A stretch of DNA of 64,000 nt from Hyphomicrobium sp. (GTDB lineage Bacteria; Pseudomonadota; Alphaproteobacteria; Rhizobiales; Hyphomicrobiaceae), in contig RXJH01000003.1 of NCBI GenBank assembly GCA_003987725.1, positions 62,001-126,000 on the forward strand, in the 5' to 3' direction. Position 1 is the stretch's first letter, and every line of letters starts with the position of its first letter. Positions 16,437-24,817 of the stretch are shown one piece after another. The position numbers and the translations under genes were made by a program. The notes beneath the pieces are model-generated. The model searched no databases and had not been told where the DNA came from. It was given only the letters and a program-made list of their open reading frames with translations.

Positions 16437-18140
16437 TTAGTTGTCTCCCCTCTCGCCGGCCGTTTGCACCGGATTCTGCTCGTGATCGGCGGCGATGGTC
16501 GTAGCGTCGTCGGGCTGTCCCGAAGGCAACGAAGTGCCTCCGCGCGTCGAAGGTGTTCGCTGCCAGGCTTCGGGCCAGTCGCCGTTCGGCGTCCAAGGCT
16601 CGCGTGAGACCGGCGGCCGAGGGCGGCGTTGGACCTGAGAGTTTTCGCCATCCGTCGGGCTGGCACTGTGAGCGGCGCGCCGCCGATCATGAAATTGTGC
16701 GGGCCTGAAATGGAATGCGAGCGCGACCGATGCAACTGTCATCATCGCGGTCGTGCGAAGTGGGTAATCGACGAGAGAATGGGCCAGCAGCAGCAGTATG
16801 ATCACGGAAGAAGCCCGCGCGAGACCGGTGTCGATGCTGCGGACTTCCGGCAAAGTCTCCCTCCACACCGACGCGGTGCGCTGAATGACCCATGCTCCGA
16901 ATACGCCCATCAGGACGATCCCGAAGATTCCGGTCTCCAGCCAGACTTCGAGGAAATCGTTGTGAGCGTGATTGGCATAGGTGAGGCCGAGATCCGGCGT
17001 GGTCTCGAACAGCTGATAGACTGGGACGAATGACCCGAGGCCCGAACCGAACGGCATATATGCATAAGCGGCGGAGGCTGTTTTGCGCGCGAAGGTGATG
17101 CGGGCATCGCCATAGGGATCTGCTCCGAACCGGTCGAAGATCCGATAGAGGGCGAGCGGCATAAGCAAAAGAATCACCGCTGCTGCAGACGCGACGACCC
17201 ATCGGCCGAACCCTCGGCTCGACGCTTTGATCCGCCGGTCGGTCATGCCGAGCGCGATGGTTGCCGCCAATGCGATATCCGTCAGAACCAATCCGGCGCG
17301 AGATCGCGCCATCAATTGCGCGGCCGTAAGCATGAGAAGCGCAGTGAGCCATGTCAGCAGAGGCAAGACAATATTGGACGCCAGTCTGTGGCGAGGCATT
17401 GTCTGACCTGCCACGCCGATCGCATCGACAAGATGTGCGGCGGCGAAGAGCATCGTTGCATAGAGAAGGGCCGCAAAATGATTTCTGTTTGCAAAGAAAC
17501 CGACGGCCTCGGTGCGATTGGTGATTTCATAAAATCTGAGTGAACTGTTCGGACCTTCAGCGAGCTGCAGCAGGCCCAAGAAAACGCTTCCGACGCCCAT
17601 GGCGATAATAACGTAGCTGATGTGGCGGCGTTGACCATGGCCGAGCGTCAAAGTTCCAAGGAACACAGCCACGGGCGGCAGCAGCGCCAATCCGCTGAGC
17701 CACGTCGCGGATGGCGACATCGTCAGTGGTAGTGGCGGAAGGGGCCGATCGATGAGGGCATATGTTTCCGCAATGAGCGCGCGTCCGGGCAAGCGGTTCC
17801 ACAGCTCAGGCGGAAGTGGAAGCAGCTGCATGACTGGAACAAGGACCACTACACCGGCGAAGATCAGCGGCCATTTGAAGTGCCAGAGCGAGCCGGAAAA
17901 AACGATCTCACGTAGCGTTGCGGTGAGAAGGATGATGGAGAGGAATTGCAGGATCACATCTCCGGGAAATCCGTTCCTCGTGGCGCCTCCGAGTGCGATT
18001 GAAGCCGCGAGAACGAAGCCGGTGAGGAACGCAATTCCACGCTCGGAAGAAAGCTTCCACCAGCGCTCGCGTCGAAGGACGCTGCTTAGCGGTTGTCTGC
18101 GGCGCTGGGCCCGCGGGGAACGCCATCGAACGTTGTCCAA
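16437..18140 (-). CDS. O-antigen ligase / Wzy-type polymerase family membrane protein
   Basis: A 567-residue protein with about eleven membrane helices in residues 30-440 and a hydrophilic Pro/Arg/Ser tail of roughly 120 residues. The Wzy_C/O-antigen ligase signature is present: EAVGFFANRNHFAALL near residue 225, SRAGLVLTDIALA, then the periplasmic loop with YMPFGSGLGSFVPVYQ and NHAHNDFLEVWLETG. These enzymes join lipid-linked oligosaccharides. The start appears to be TTG at 18140, seven bases after the stop of the FecR-like gene, and no better start is visible. It could act as the repeat-unit polymerase of the adjacent EPS pathway. Confidence 0.83.
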   Translation of the reverse strand: MDNVRWRSPRAQRRRQPLSSVLRRERWWKLSSERGIAFLTGFVLAASIALGGATRNGFPGDVILQFLSIILLTATLREIVFSGSLWHFKWPLIFAGVVVLVPVMQLLPLPPELWNRLPGRALIAETYALIDRPLPPLPLTMSPSATWLSGLALLPPVAVFLGTLTLGHGQRRHISYVIIAMGVGSVFLGLLQLAEGPNSSLRFYEITNRTEAVGFFANRNHFAALLYATMLFAAAHLVDAIGVAGQTMPRHRLASNIVLPLLTWLTALLMLTAAQLMARSRAGLVLTDIALAATIALGMTDRRIKASSRGFGRWVVASAAAVILLLMPLALYRIFDRFGADPYGDARITFARKTASAAYAYMPFGSGLGSFVPVYQLFETTPDLGLTYANHAHNDFLEVWLETGIFGIVLMGVFGAWVIQRTASVWRETLPEVRSIDTGLARASSVIILLLLAHSLVDYPLRTTAMMTVASVALAFHFRPAQFHDRRRAAHSASPTDGENSQVQRRPRPPVSREPWTPNGDWPEAWQRTPSTRGGTSLPSGQPDDATTIAADHEQNPVQTAGERGDN

Positions 18141-18147
18141 TGCGAGA

Positions 18148-18624
18148 TCACGGACTTGTCGGATTTCCGCCGCCGCCCCCTCCGCCTAGTCCGACAGCCG
18201 CAGCCGAAATGCCGCCTATCGCCACCGCACCGAGAAGATAGGGAAGGAGACTCGGCTGCGTCGCGTTGAATGTTGTTGTCTGCGTCGCGGCGGACCACTC
18301 TTGAACGAGTGCCGAATTCGGCTCCTGTACAATTCCGCCGCCTTCGGCGACAGGACCGCCGCAAGGAGGGTTCTGAGGCACACTGAAGACCATGCCGGCC
18401 CCGAGAAATACTGTGCACCCATTTGCGAACGTCACCTTCACCGAGCTTTCGGACTTCGGAACGATCCTATCTCCAGCGCTCAGATTGGTGGACCCCTTGA
18501 GCGTCTCGTAACCGTCGCCACGGCTGACGAAAGCCTGTCCCTTGATCACGGTCACGTTCGCGGCGTCCGCCAGCGAACTGCCCGCTAGAAGCCAAGCCGT
18601 AGTTAGGATCATGCGTGATCGCAT
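18148..18624 (-). CDS. Secreted FecR-like protein with hydrophobic, polyglycine C-terminus
   Basis: A 158-residue protein with an N-terminal signal peptide (about residues 1-21, cleaved near LADA-AN). Residues 22-85 resemble a FecR-type beta domain: VTVIKGQAFVSRGDGYETLK then NLSAGDRIVPKSESSVKVTF. The C-terminus has a hydrophobic segment (LLPYLLGAVAIGGISAAAVG) followed by seven glycines. GAGG lies seven bases before the ATG. It heads a probable operon with the O-antigen ligase-like gene. It may be anchored in the inner membrane and sense or organise the EPS machinery. No sigma factor is nearby, so it is not a classical FecR. Confidence 0.6.
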   Translation of the reverse strand: MRSRMILTTAWLLAGSSLADAANVTVIKGQAFVSRGDGYETLKGSTNLSAGDRIVPKSESSVKVTFANGCTVFLGAGMVFSVPQNPPCGGPVAEGGGIVQEPNSALVQEWSAATQTTTFNATQPSLLPYLLGAVAIGGISAAAVGLGGGGGGGNPTSP

Positions 18625-18645
18625 CGGTGGACCTCTTCGTCCGGA

Positions 18646-18665
18646 TATAGCACTATAGAACTATA
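18646..18665. promoter_or_regulatory. TATAG/CTATA repeats between the divergent EPS operons
   Basis: TATAG (18646-18650) and CTATA (18653-18657) form a dyad with a two-base spacer, and a second CTATA follows at 18661-18665. The repeats lie about 22 bases upstream of the FecR-like start in the 207-base divergent region. They may be an operator or overlapping -10 elements. Confidence 0.3.
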
Positions 18666-18831
18666 CCGGGATAGGCAATTTGGGAAGCGCCCCTCGCGGG
18701 AAACCGCAGCCGGCAGCCTGATTGATGTAGGTTAGACACAGGTATTGAGAGGCTGCCAAGCCAGCTTGACTCTCGATTGAAAAATGCAGATAGCTTGATG
18801 ACTACGCCAAAAGGACTATATCAGTGCCGGG

Positions 18832-19614
18832 ATGGGGGCGCCCTTGATCGATGTCCACTGCCACATTCTTCCCGGCATCGATGACGGTGCGCCCACCATC
18901 GAGACATCGCTGAAGATGGCGGCCGCGCTGATAGCTGACGGAGTAGAGGCGGTCGTTTGCACACCGCATATTCTTCCCGGGCTCTACCACAATACCGGAC
19001 CACAGATCCGGGCAGCGACAGAGAGATTGCAAGCGGCGCTCGCGCGATCCAGATTGAGCTTGCGTCTGTTCAGTGGGTCTGACGCTCATATCTCGCCGGA
19101 CTTCGTCAGGAAGCTCAGGAACGGCGAAATTCTGACGCTCGCTGATAGTCGTTACGTGTTGGTTGAGCTGCCGATGCACGTGCGTCCGGAGCCTCTCAAA
19201 GAATTTTTCTTCCAACTGATCGTAGCTGGTTACGTACCCATCCTCTCGCATCCGGAGCGTCTTGCCTGGATCGAATCGCACTTCGCATTGATTCGGCGCC
19301 TCGCGATCACCGGCGTCTGGCTTCAGATCACGTCCGGTTCGTTGCTCGGCAAGTTCGGCCGGTCCCCAAAATATTGGGCTGAACGTCTACTTGATGAAGG
19401 TCTCGTCCACCTCATCGCGACCGATGCGCACGACACGGCACGCCGGGGGCCTGACTTGCAGAATGGGCGGGACGCCGCAGCGTTGCGGGTTGGTAAACTG
19501 GAAGCGAATAACCTCGTGCTCACACGTCCGCGCGGCATTCTCGCAAACACCTTACCCTCAAATCTTCCTTTGTCATTGGCACAAAAAACGAATGCAGTAC
19601 CCAAGAGCGCCTGA
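18832..19614 (+). CDS. CpsB/CapC-type (PHP) tyrosine-protein phosphatase
   Basis: A 260-residue PHP-fold metal-dependent phosphatase of the YwqE/CpsB family, which removes phosphate from the tyrosine-rich tail of Wzc-type kinases. Metal-ligand motifs are intact: DVHCHILPGIDDG at residues 7-19, VCTPHI near 44, LSHPER near 140 and ATDAHD near 200. It opens the plus-strand EPS operon and is followed 13 bases later by the Wza-like gene. The partner kinase is encoded two genes downstream. The ATG at 18832 has only a weak ribosome site, and a GTG at 18823 is an alternative. Confidence 0.9.
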   Translation: MGAPLIDVHCHILPGIDDGAPTIETSLKMAAALIADGVEAVVCTPHILPGLYHNTGPQIRAATERLQAALARSRLSLRLFSGSDAHISPDFVRKLRNGEILTLADSRYVLVELPMHVRPEPLKEFFFQLIVAGYVPILSHPERLAWIESHFALIRRLAITGVWLQITSGSLLGKFGRSPKYWAERLLDEGLVHLIATDAHDTARRGPDLQNGRDAAALRVGKLEANNLVLTRPRGILANTLPSNLPLSLAQKTNAVPKSA

Positions 19615-19627
19615 TCGTGTCGCTGCC

Positions 19628-20410
19628 ATGAAGGAGAGGAGGGGGGCAGCTCCCCGAACAGCGCTTCCATGCCTTTTGCTTGCCCTGTTCGTCGGCGGAT
19701 GTGGAGCTTCGCTCAGCGAAGGCTCGCATCTCACTGGCCCGTCTTCATCGATAGATAAACCGGGCACGCCAACGGTGCCGCCCTCGCATGGAATTATGCT
19801 TGGCGAAACCGAAGCTCGCGAAGCCGCCGCGCTGATCTCCACGACGAACCCAGCCGATGCCGGGTATAAAATCGGCCCCATGGACGTCGTCGAAGTTTCG
19901 GTCTTCCAAGTTCCCGAGCTTTCCAAAACTGTTCAGGTTGCCGCGAACGGCACCATCAATCTGCCGCTCGCGGGCGAAGTTACAGCCGTCGGCAGGACGC
20001 CACGAGACGTCGAGCGCGATCTCACGACACGGCTCGGCCGCGACTACCTCCAGTCGCCTCAGGTGAATGTCTACATCAAGGAATACAACAGCCAGCGCGT
20101 AACCGTTGATGGGTCGGTGAAGAAGCCGGGCGTATATCCGCTGCGCGGGCCTGCGACGCTGCTGCAAATCATTGCGACCGCTGATGGCTTCACCGACACC
20201 GCAGACTCCTCCGTAGCGATCTTCCGCAATGTGAACGGCGAGAGATCGGCTGCGAAATTCGACGTCGGCGATATTCGATCGGGAAAAGCCAAGGACCCGC
20301 CGATCGTGGAAGGGGATGTCGTTGTGGTCAGCAACTCCGCGATGAAGGAATCCTTTCAGGCGGTGCTGAAGGTGCTTCCGGTCACGAACTTCTTTGTTCC
20401 GTTCTTGTAG
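19628..20410 (+). CDS. Wza-like polysaccharide export lipoprotein
   Basis: A 260-residue outer-membrane export protein. The start at 19628 gives a lipoprotein signal: charged MKERR, a hydrophobic core and the lipobox LFVGGC. The Poly_export domain begins at AGYKIGPMDVVEVSVFQVPE (near residue 78), and an SLBB domain follows, recognisable from RVTVDGSVKKPGVYPLRG. Wza-type proteins form the outer-membrane channel for polymer. At 260 residues it is shorter than E. coli Wza (about 380) and matches alphaproteobacterial versions with a single SLBB. An earlier in-frame ATG at 19592 is possible. Confidence 0.88.
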   Translation: MKERRGAAPRTALPCLLLALFVGGCGASLSEGSHLTGPSSSIDKPGTPTVPPSHGIMLGETEAREAAALISTTNPADAGYKIGPMDVVEVSVFQVPELSKTVQVAANGTINLPLAGEVTAVGRTPRDVERDLTTRLGRDYLQSPQVNVYIKEYNSQRVTVDGSVKKPGVYPLRGPATLLQIIATADGFTDTADSSVAIFRNVNGERSAAKFDVGDIRSGKAKDPPIVEGDVVVVSNSAMKESFQAVLKVLPVTNFFVPFL

Positions 20411-20455
20411 ACGACGCCTTCGAAGTTTTCTTCAATTCCTTCAGATGACGGTTTG

Positions 20456-22744
20456 ATGACGTCTTCCATGGACTCGAACAGAACGCCTCTGACCTATGCG
20501 GACATCCGGGCCCTCGAACCGAATGATCCTTATGAGGTGTACGGAGGCCGTGGGCTCGACCAGCCGCTGCCCAAAGGCGCCGGCTTTGCTGCCAAGGTGC
20601 AGGCAGCGCTGCGGCTCATGAAGAAGCGCAAAGGTTTGATCTTCGCCGTTACCGTCGCCGTATTTTCCTTGGGCACGGTGCGAACGCTTATGATGACGCC
20701 GCTCTACACGTCTAAGATCCGGCTTCAAATCGATCGCAACGTCGCAAAGATCGTCGAAGGCGGAAACGTCACGCCCGTTGAGGGAACGGACGCCGAATTT
20801 CTACGAACACAATACGAGCTCCTGCTCAGCCGAAGTCTCGCCGAACGAGTAACCCAGTTGGCGCGGCTAACGGAGGATCAGGAATTTTTCCGTCCAACTT
20901 CCTTCTCGCTTCTGGCGACGATGAAGGGCGTGCTCCGGGCTGCGAAATCCGACGCGCCGCCGAGCGAGAAAGACCGCATTGCCGGTGCCGCTTCCATCGT
21001 GCAGCAGAACATCTCGGTGCGGCCGATACCGGGGTCCCGCCTGGTCGACATCTACTATTCGGACCCAAATCCGGCGCGCAGTCAGAAAATTGCAGGCGCA
21101 TATGCGAACGCTTTTATTGCCTCCAATCTCGACAAGCGCTTCGAAGCGAACGCCTACGCCAAGGCTTTCCTCGAAGATCAGATCAAGCAGCTGAAATTGC
21201 GCCTGGAGCAATCCGAGAAGACGATGCTCGCCTTTGCCGAAAAGGAACAAATCGTTTCGGTTGGTGAAAAATCGTCGATCATCGAAACGGATCTTGCGAA
21301 CTCCAACGCAGCGCTCGGAAACATTGCGCGCGAGCGGATAAAGAACGAGCAGCTTTGGCGGCAGGTCGAGAAATCCGACGCGCTGAACTTTCCGCAATTT
21401 CTCACGAGCAACGCCATCGACGGACTGCGAGCAAAACGCAACGAACTCGTGACCGAGTATCAGGAGAAGCTGCAGACATTCAAGCCGAGCTATCCGGCTA
21501 TGGTTCAAATCAAGAACAAGATAGCGGAAGTGGACCGGCAACTCGCGGCCGAGGTCAGAACCATCCGCGCCTCCCTGAAGAATGCTTACGAGTCGTCGCT
21601 CAGCCAGGAAAATGAGATCTCGGCACGAGTCGCGATGCTGCGTACCGGCGTTCTCGATTTTCAGAAACGATCGATCGAGTACAACATCCTGAAGCGGGAG
21701 GTCGATACCAACAGGGAACTCTACAACGGTCTTCTGCAAAGATTTAAGGAAGTCGATGTTGCCGCCGGCGTTGGCAGCAACAACGTCTTTGTCGTTGACG
21801 CCGCGAATCTTCCGGGCTCGCCATCTTCTCCGCTGCTTCTGAAATCCATGATGCTTGCTCTGTTCTTGGGCTTCGGCGCAAGCATTGCGGCTGCCTACAT
21901 CATCGAGAATTTCGACGACGTCATCGACTCTGTCGAAGAGGCCGAACGTGTCGGCGGCCTCGCGACGCTCGGGGTCATCCCTCTCGTGAACGCTTCCGCT
22001 GGGGTGACCGATGCGCTACTCGATGTCAGGTCTCCGCTCTCAGAGGCTTACCGGTCTCTCTGTACGTCGCTGCAATTCTCGACGGCGCGCGGTATGCCGA
22101 AAACCCTGTTTGTTACGAGCGCGGGGGCACAAGAAGGAAAATCGATCAGCTCCATCGCGATTACCCAGCACTTCGCACGGCTAGGCCTGAAGGTCCTTCT
22201 CGTCGACGCCGATATGCGGAACCCATCGCTTCATAAATATCTGGAAGCCGATAATTCGGTCGGTTTGAGCTCTTGTCTCGCCGGCGCGGCAACGCCCGCG
22301 GATGCAATCCAGAAGACCGCCAACCCGAATTTGGCCTTCCTCTCGTCCGGCCCTCTGCCGCCCAACGCCGCGGATCTTCTCGGCAGCCCGCATCTCATGT
22401 CGTTACTCTCGGGAAGCCTCGAAATATTTGATCTCGTCATTATCGATGGCCCGCCCGTGCTCGGCTTGGCCGACGCTCTGCTGTTATCGAATGCCGCGGA
22501 GGCGACGATTTTCGTAATGGGTAGTGGACTGGCGAGAGGCGGCGCAGTCCGCAGCGCCCTGAGGCGTCTCGAAATATCAAAAGGACCGCTGATCGGCGGC
22601 GTGATCACCAAGTTGGACGCGAAAGGGGCAGGTTACGGTTACGGGTATGGCTACGGCTACGGTTATGGCGCCGAAGCTTTATCTTACGGCCAATCGGTGG
22701 CGAGCGCCGGCAGAATGCCGCGGACAATTATTGGTCCGTCATGA
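20456..22744 (+). CDS. Wzc-like polysaccharide co-polymerase / tyrosine autokinase
   Basis: A 762-residue inner-membrane protein. A Wzz domain spans two membrane helices (near residues 60-80 and 465-485) with a long periplasmic coiled coil between. The cytoplasmic BY-kinase domain has Walker A SAGAQEGKS (near 560), Walker A' VLLVDADMRNPS and Walker B FDLVIIDGPP. The C-terminus has a tyrosine cluster made of six Tyr-Gly pairs, then SYG, the usual autophosphorylation site and substrate of the CpsB phosphatase. The start is taken at the ATG at 20456; no clear ribosome site is visible. The stop overlaps the J-domain gene by four bases. Confidence 0.92.
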   Translation: MTSSMDSNRTPLTYADIRALEPNDPYEVYGGRGLDQPLPKGAGFAAKVQAALRLMKKRKGLIFAVTVAVFSLGTVRTLMMTPLYTSKIRLQIDRNVAKIVEGGNVTPVEGTDAEFLRTQYELLLSRSLAERVTQLARLTEDQEFFRPTSFSLLATMKGVLRAAKSDAPPSEKDRIAGAASIVQQNISVRPIPGSRLVDIYYSDPNPARSQKIAGAYANAFIASNLDKRFEANAYAKAFLEDQIKQLKLRLEQSEKTMLAFAEKEQIVSVGEKSSIIETDLANSNAALGNIARERIKNEQLWRQVEKSDALNFPQFLTSNAIDGLRAKRNELVTEYQEKLQTFKPSYPAMVQIKNKIAEVDRQLAAEVRTIRASLKNAYESSLSQENEISARVAMLRTGVLDFQKRSIEYNILKREVDTNRELYNGLLQRFKEVDVAAGVGSNNVFVVDAANLPGSPSSPLLLKSMMLALFLGFGASIAAAYIIENFDDVIDSVEEAERVGGLATLGVIPLVNASAGVTDALLDVRSPLSEAYRSLCTSLQFSTARGMPKTLFVTSAGAQEGKSISSIAITQHFARLGLKVLLVDADMRNPSLHKYLEADNSVGLSSCLAGAATPADAIQKTANPNLAFLSSGPLPPNAADLLGSPHLMSLLSGSLEIFDLVIIDGPPVLGLADALLLSNAAEATIFVMGSGLARGGAVRSALRRLEISKGPLIGGVITKLDAKGAGYGYGYGYGYGYGAEALSYGQSVASAGRMPRTIIGPS
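22627..22674 (+). repeat. Coding Tyr-Gly repeat in the Wzc-like C-terminus
   Basis: Six consecutive Tyr-Gly codon pairs are present. The Tyr codons mix TAC and TAT, and the Gly codons mix GGT, GGC and GGG. The mixed codons mean the cluster is old and kept for its protein sequence rather than being fresh slippage. Confidence 0.8.
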
Positions 22745-23322
22745 GCGGAAGTCAGAACCACGCGTTGAAAGCCGCGCTCGATCTTCTTCATATACCTTCG
22801 CAAGTTCGCCTAATGAGATCGGCGCCGTTGCCTCCGGGCGTGCTCCTGCTCCTTCGCCTTGCGGCGGAAGAATCGGGCGCCGAATGCGAGGCCGAGAAAT
22901 TGAACCTGCGCGGCGCTTCCGCTCATCGTGACGCTGCCATCTTCTTCATCGAGCAGGTTCTGCTGTCGTCGAATTCAGACGCCTACCGCATGCTTGGTCT
23001 CGACGCGGCGGCGCCCGTCTCTGAACTCCGGAGGCACATGGCATATCTGCTCAAATGGCTGCATCCGGATGTGAGCAGGGATCCACACAAGGCACGTCTG
23101 GCGCAACGCGTTCTCGTTGCATGGAATGAAGTGAAGGCGGCAAAGCGCCTGGATCGCGGACCGGTCGGCAGCACGCACGAGACATCGCGCAAGGCTGCGC
23201 ATAGCCGTTATCGGTCGCGAGCGCTGGCGACGATGCAATCGGCAGCCGAGCGTCATGGTGAAGCGCGCGCACTTCAGAGCCGTCTCAAGCGACGGCTTCG
23301 AAGGCGGATCCGCCCGTTGTGA
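22741..23322 (+). CDS. J-domain (DnaJ-like) protein within the EPS operon
   Basis: A 193-residue protein. Residues about 79-137 form a J domain: AYRMLGLDAAAPVSELRR (helix I and start of helix II), LKWLHPDVS with the essential HPD at 108-110, then a helix III with RVLVAWNEVKAA. The first 75 residues are helical and unassigned; the last 55 are strongly basic (many Arg/Lys). No Gly/Phe or zinc domain of classical DnaJ is present, so it is a class III J protein that would recruit DnaK to a specific client. The ATG overlaps the kinase stop (ATGA) and its own stop overlaps the next start (GTGA). Confidence 0.85.
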   Translation: MSGSQNHALKAALDLLHIPSQVRLMRSAPLPPGVLLLLRLAAEESGAECEAEKLNLRGASAHRDAAIFFIEQVLLSSNSDAYRMLGLDAAAPVSELRRHMAYLLKWLHPDVSRDPHKARLAQRVLVAWNEVKAAKRLDRGPVGSTHETSRKAAHSRYRSRALATMQSAAERHGEARALQSRLKRRLRRRIRPL

Positions 23323-24629
23323 GCGTAGGCGTTGAGAACGAGAGAAAATCCGAAGCGCCGCTTTCAAATCTGTCGCGGCGCTCCCTTACGGTTCTGCTGA
23401 CCGCCTTGGCTCTCGTCCTCGGCGCGCTCGTATTTTTCCGCACGTTCGTTGCGTGCATCGAGCGTATCGATCCAGAAACGGCGATCGCAATCCGCGCATC
23501 TGATGCGAACGCCGAACTCGATATTGCGAGCAATCGGCTCGCGAGTATCGCGAACGCGGAAGGCAGTATCCGCGATCAAAACTTGCAAGCGAGTGAGGAG
23601 CTCAGGCAGCGCCTTTTGCGCGCGCTTTACGTCGAGCCGCTCAGTGCTCAGGCGTTTGAGCTTCTTGGTATGCTCTCAGTGGCAGGCGGTGACACGATCT
23701 CGGCAAAAAAATACATGCAGGCCGCAGCCGCAAGATCGCCACGAAGCCCGGCGGCACTCTATTGGCTCTTGAGATACAGCCTCTCCGCGAACGATATTGA
23801 AGACGTGATCGATCGTGCGGACGCGTTGCTCCGCATTCGACCCGATCTGATTTCCGGAGTGACGCCCGCGCTCGGGCAAATCGCCGGGACGCCAGCTGGT
23901 TTGGAGCGCTTGATCGCCACGCTCTCGAAGGGGCCGCCATGGCGAAAGAAATTCTTTCTCGCGCTCAATGGAAAGACGAAAAGCGTTGATACGCCGAAAA
24001 AATTGCTTGTGGGATTGGTGTACTCCGATCATCCGCCAACGCCAAATGAAATCGGCACGTATCTCAGATATCTGATCAACTCAAAATATTACGAGCGAGC
24101 GTATTCTGCTTGGCTCGAGTTTCTTTCGCCGACGCAACTCGAAGACGCCCGTCTGCTCTTCAATGGCGGGTTTCGGTTTCGGCCTTCGGGACTTCCGTTC
24201 GACTGGACGATCGAGAAGAGCCATGGCGCGCTGACCGAAATCGTCGCCGCACAAGGCGAGACCGATATGAACGCGTTGTCGATTGAATTCGGCGGCGGCC
24301 GTGTCGACTTCCATCCGGTTTCGCAAGTGCTGGTGCTGGCGCCGGGACGATATCGGCTTCATGGAATTTCGAAGGGAAGCCTGAAGGGACTGCGAGGTCT
24401 CAAATGGCAGCTCGCTTGTATCGAGCAGCCGTCGCGCGCGCTCGCCGAGAGCAAGGCTTTCCTCGAGGAATCTTCCGATTGGACTGACTTCTCGCTGAGC
24501 TTTGAAATTCCCGCGAGCTGCAGAGCGGAGATTATCCGGCTTATTCTCGATGCAAGGTCGGCGTCCGAAACTTTGGTGACCGGTTCCATTGCTTTCGCGC
24601 GTCTCCGAATTCTGAGAGACGACAAGTAA
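23319..24629 (+). CDS. EPS-locus membrane-anchored TPR-like protein
   Basis: A 436-residue protein with one N-terminal membrane helix (SLTVLLTALALVLGALVFF, residues 22-40), then a periplasmic part. Residues about 85-180 look like TPR repeats (LLRALYVEPLSAQAFELLGM, then SAKKYMQAAAARSPRSPAAL). The C-terminal 160 residues look beta-rich and may be a carbohydrate-binding-like sandwich. GTG start overlaps the J-domain stop by four bases. It may scaffold the EPS export machinery. I do not recognise a named family. Confidence 0.68.
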   Translation: MSVGVENERKSEAPLSNLSRRSLTVLLTALALVLGALVFFRTFVACIERIDPETAIAIRASDANAELDIASNRLASIANAEGSIRDQNLQASEELRQRLLRALYVEPLSAQAFELLGMLSVAGGDTISAKKYMQAAAARSPRSPAALYWLLRYSLSANDIEDVIDRADALLRIRPDLISGVTPALGQIAGTPAGLERLIATLSKGPPWRKKFFLALNGKTKSVDTPKKLLVGLVYSDHPPTPNEIGTYLRYLINSKYYERAYSAWLEFLSPTQLEDARLLFNGGFRFRPSGLPFDWTIEKSHGALTEIVAAQGETDMNALSIEFGGGRVDFHPVSQVLVLAPGRYRLHGISKGSLKGLRGLKWQLACIEQPSRALAESKAFLEESSDWTDFSLSFEIPASCRAEIIRLILDARSASETLVTGSIAFARLRILRDDK

Positions 24630-24817
24630 AATGCAAAGGCCACGGTCCCCATAAAAAGTGCGCCTGTTGCTTCAGAGTCATTGCGATCCGAAATCTCGGA
24701 TGATAGTCCTAAAGTATCACTGGAAGTCAACATATCGAACCCGTTGGGCTGCACCCGGCGTGCGGTAGCAATGCCGCCTGGAGCGACGACCGTAGGAAGC
24801 AGCGCGAGGGCCCTTGC

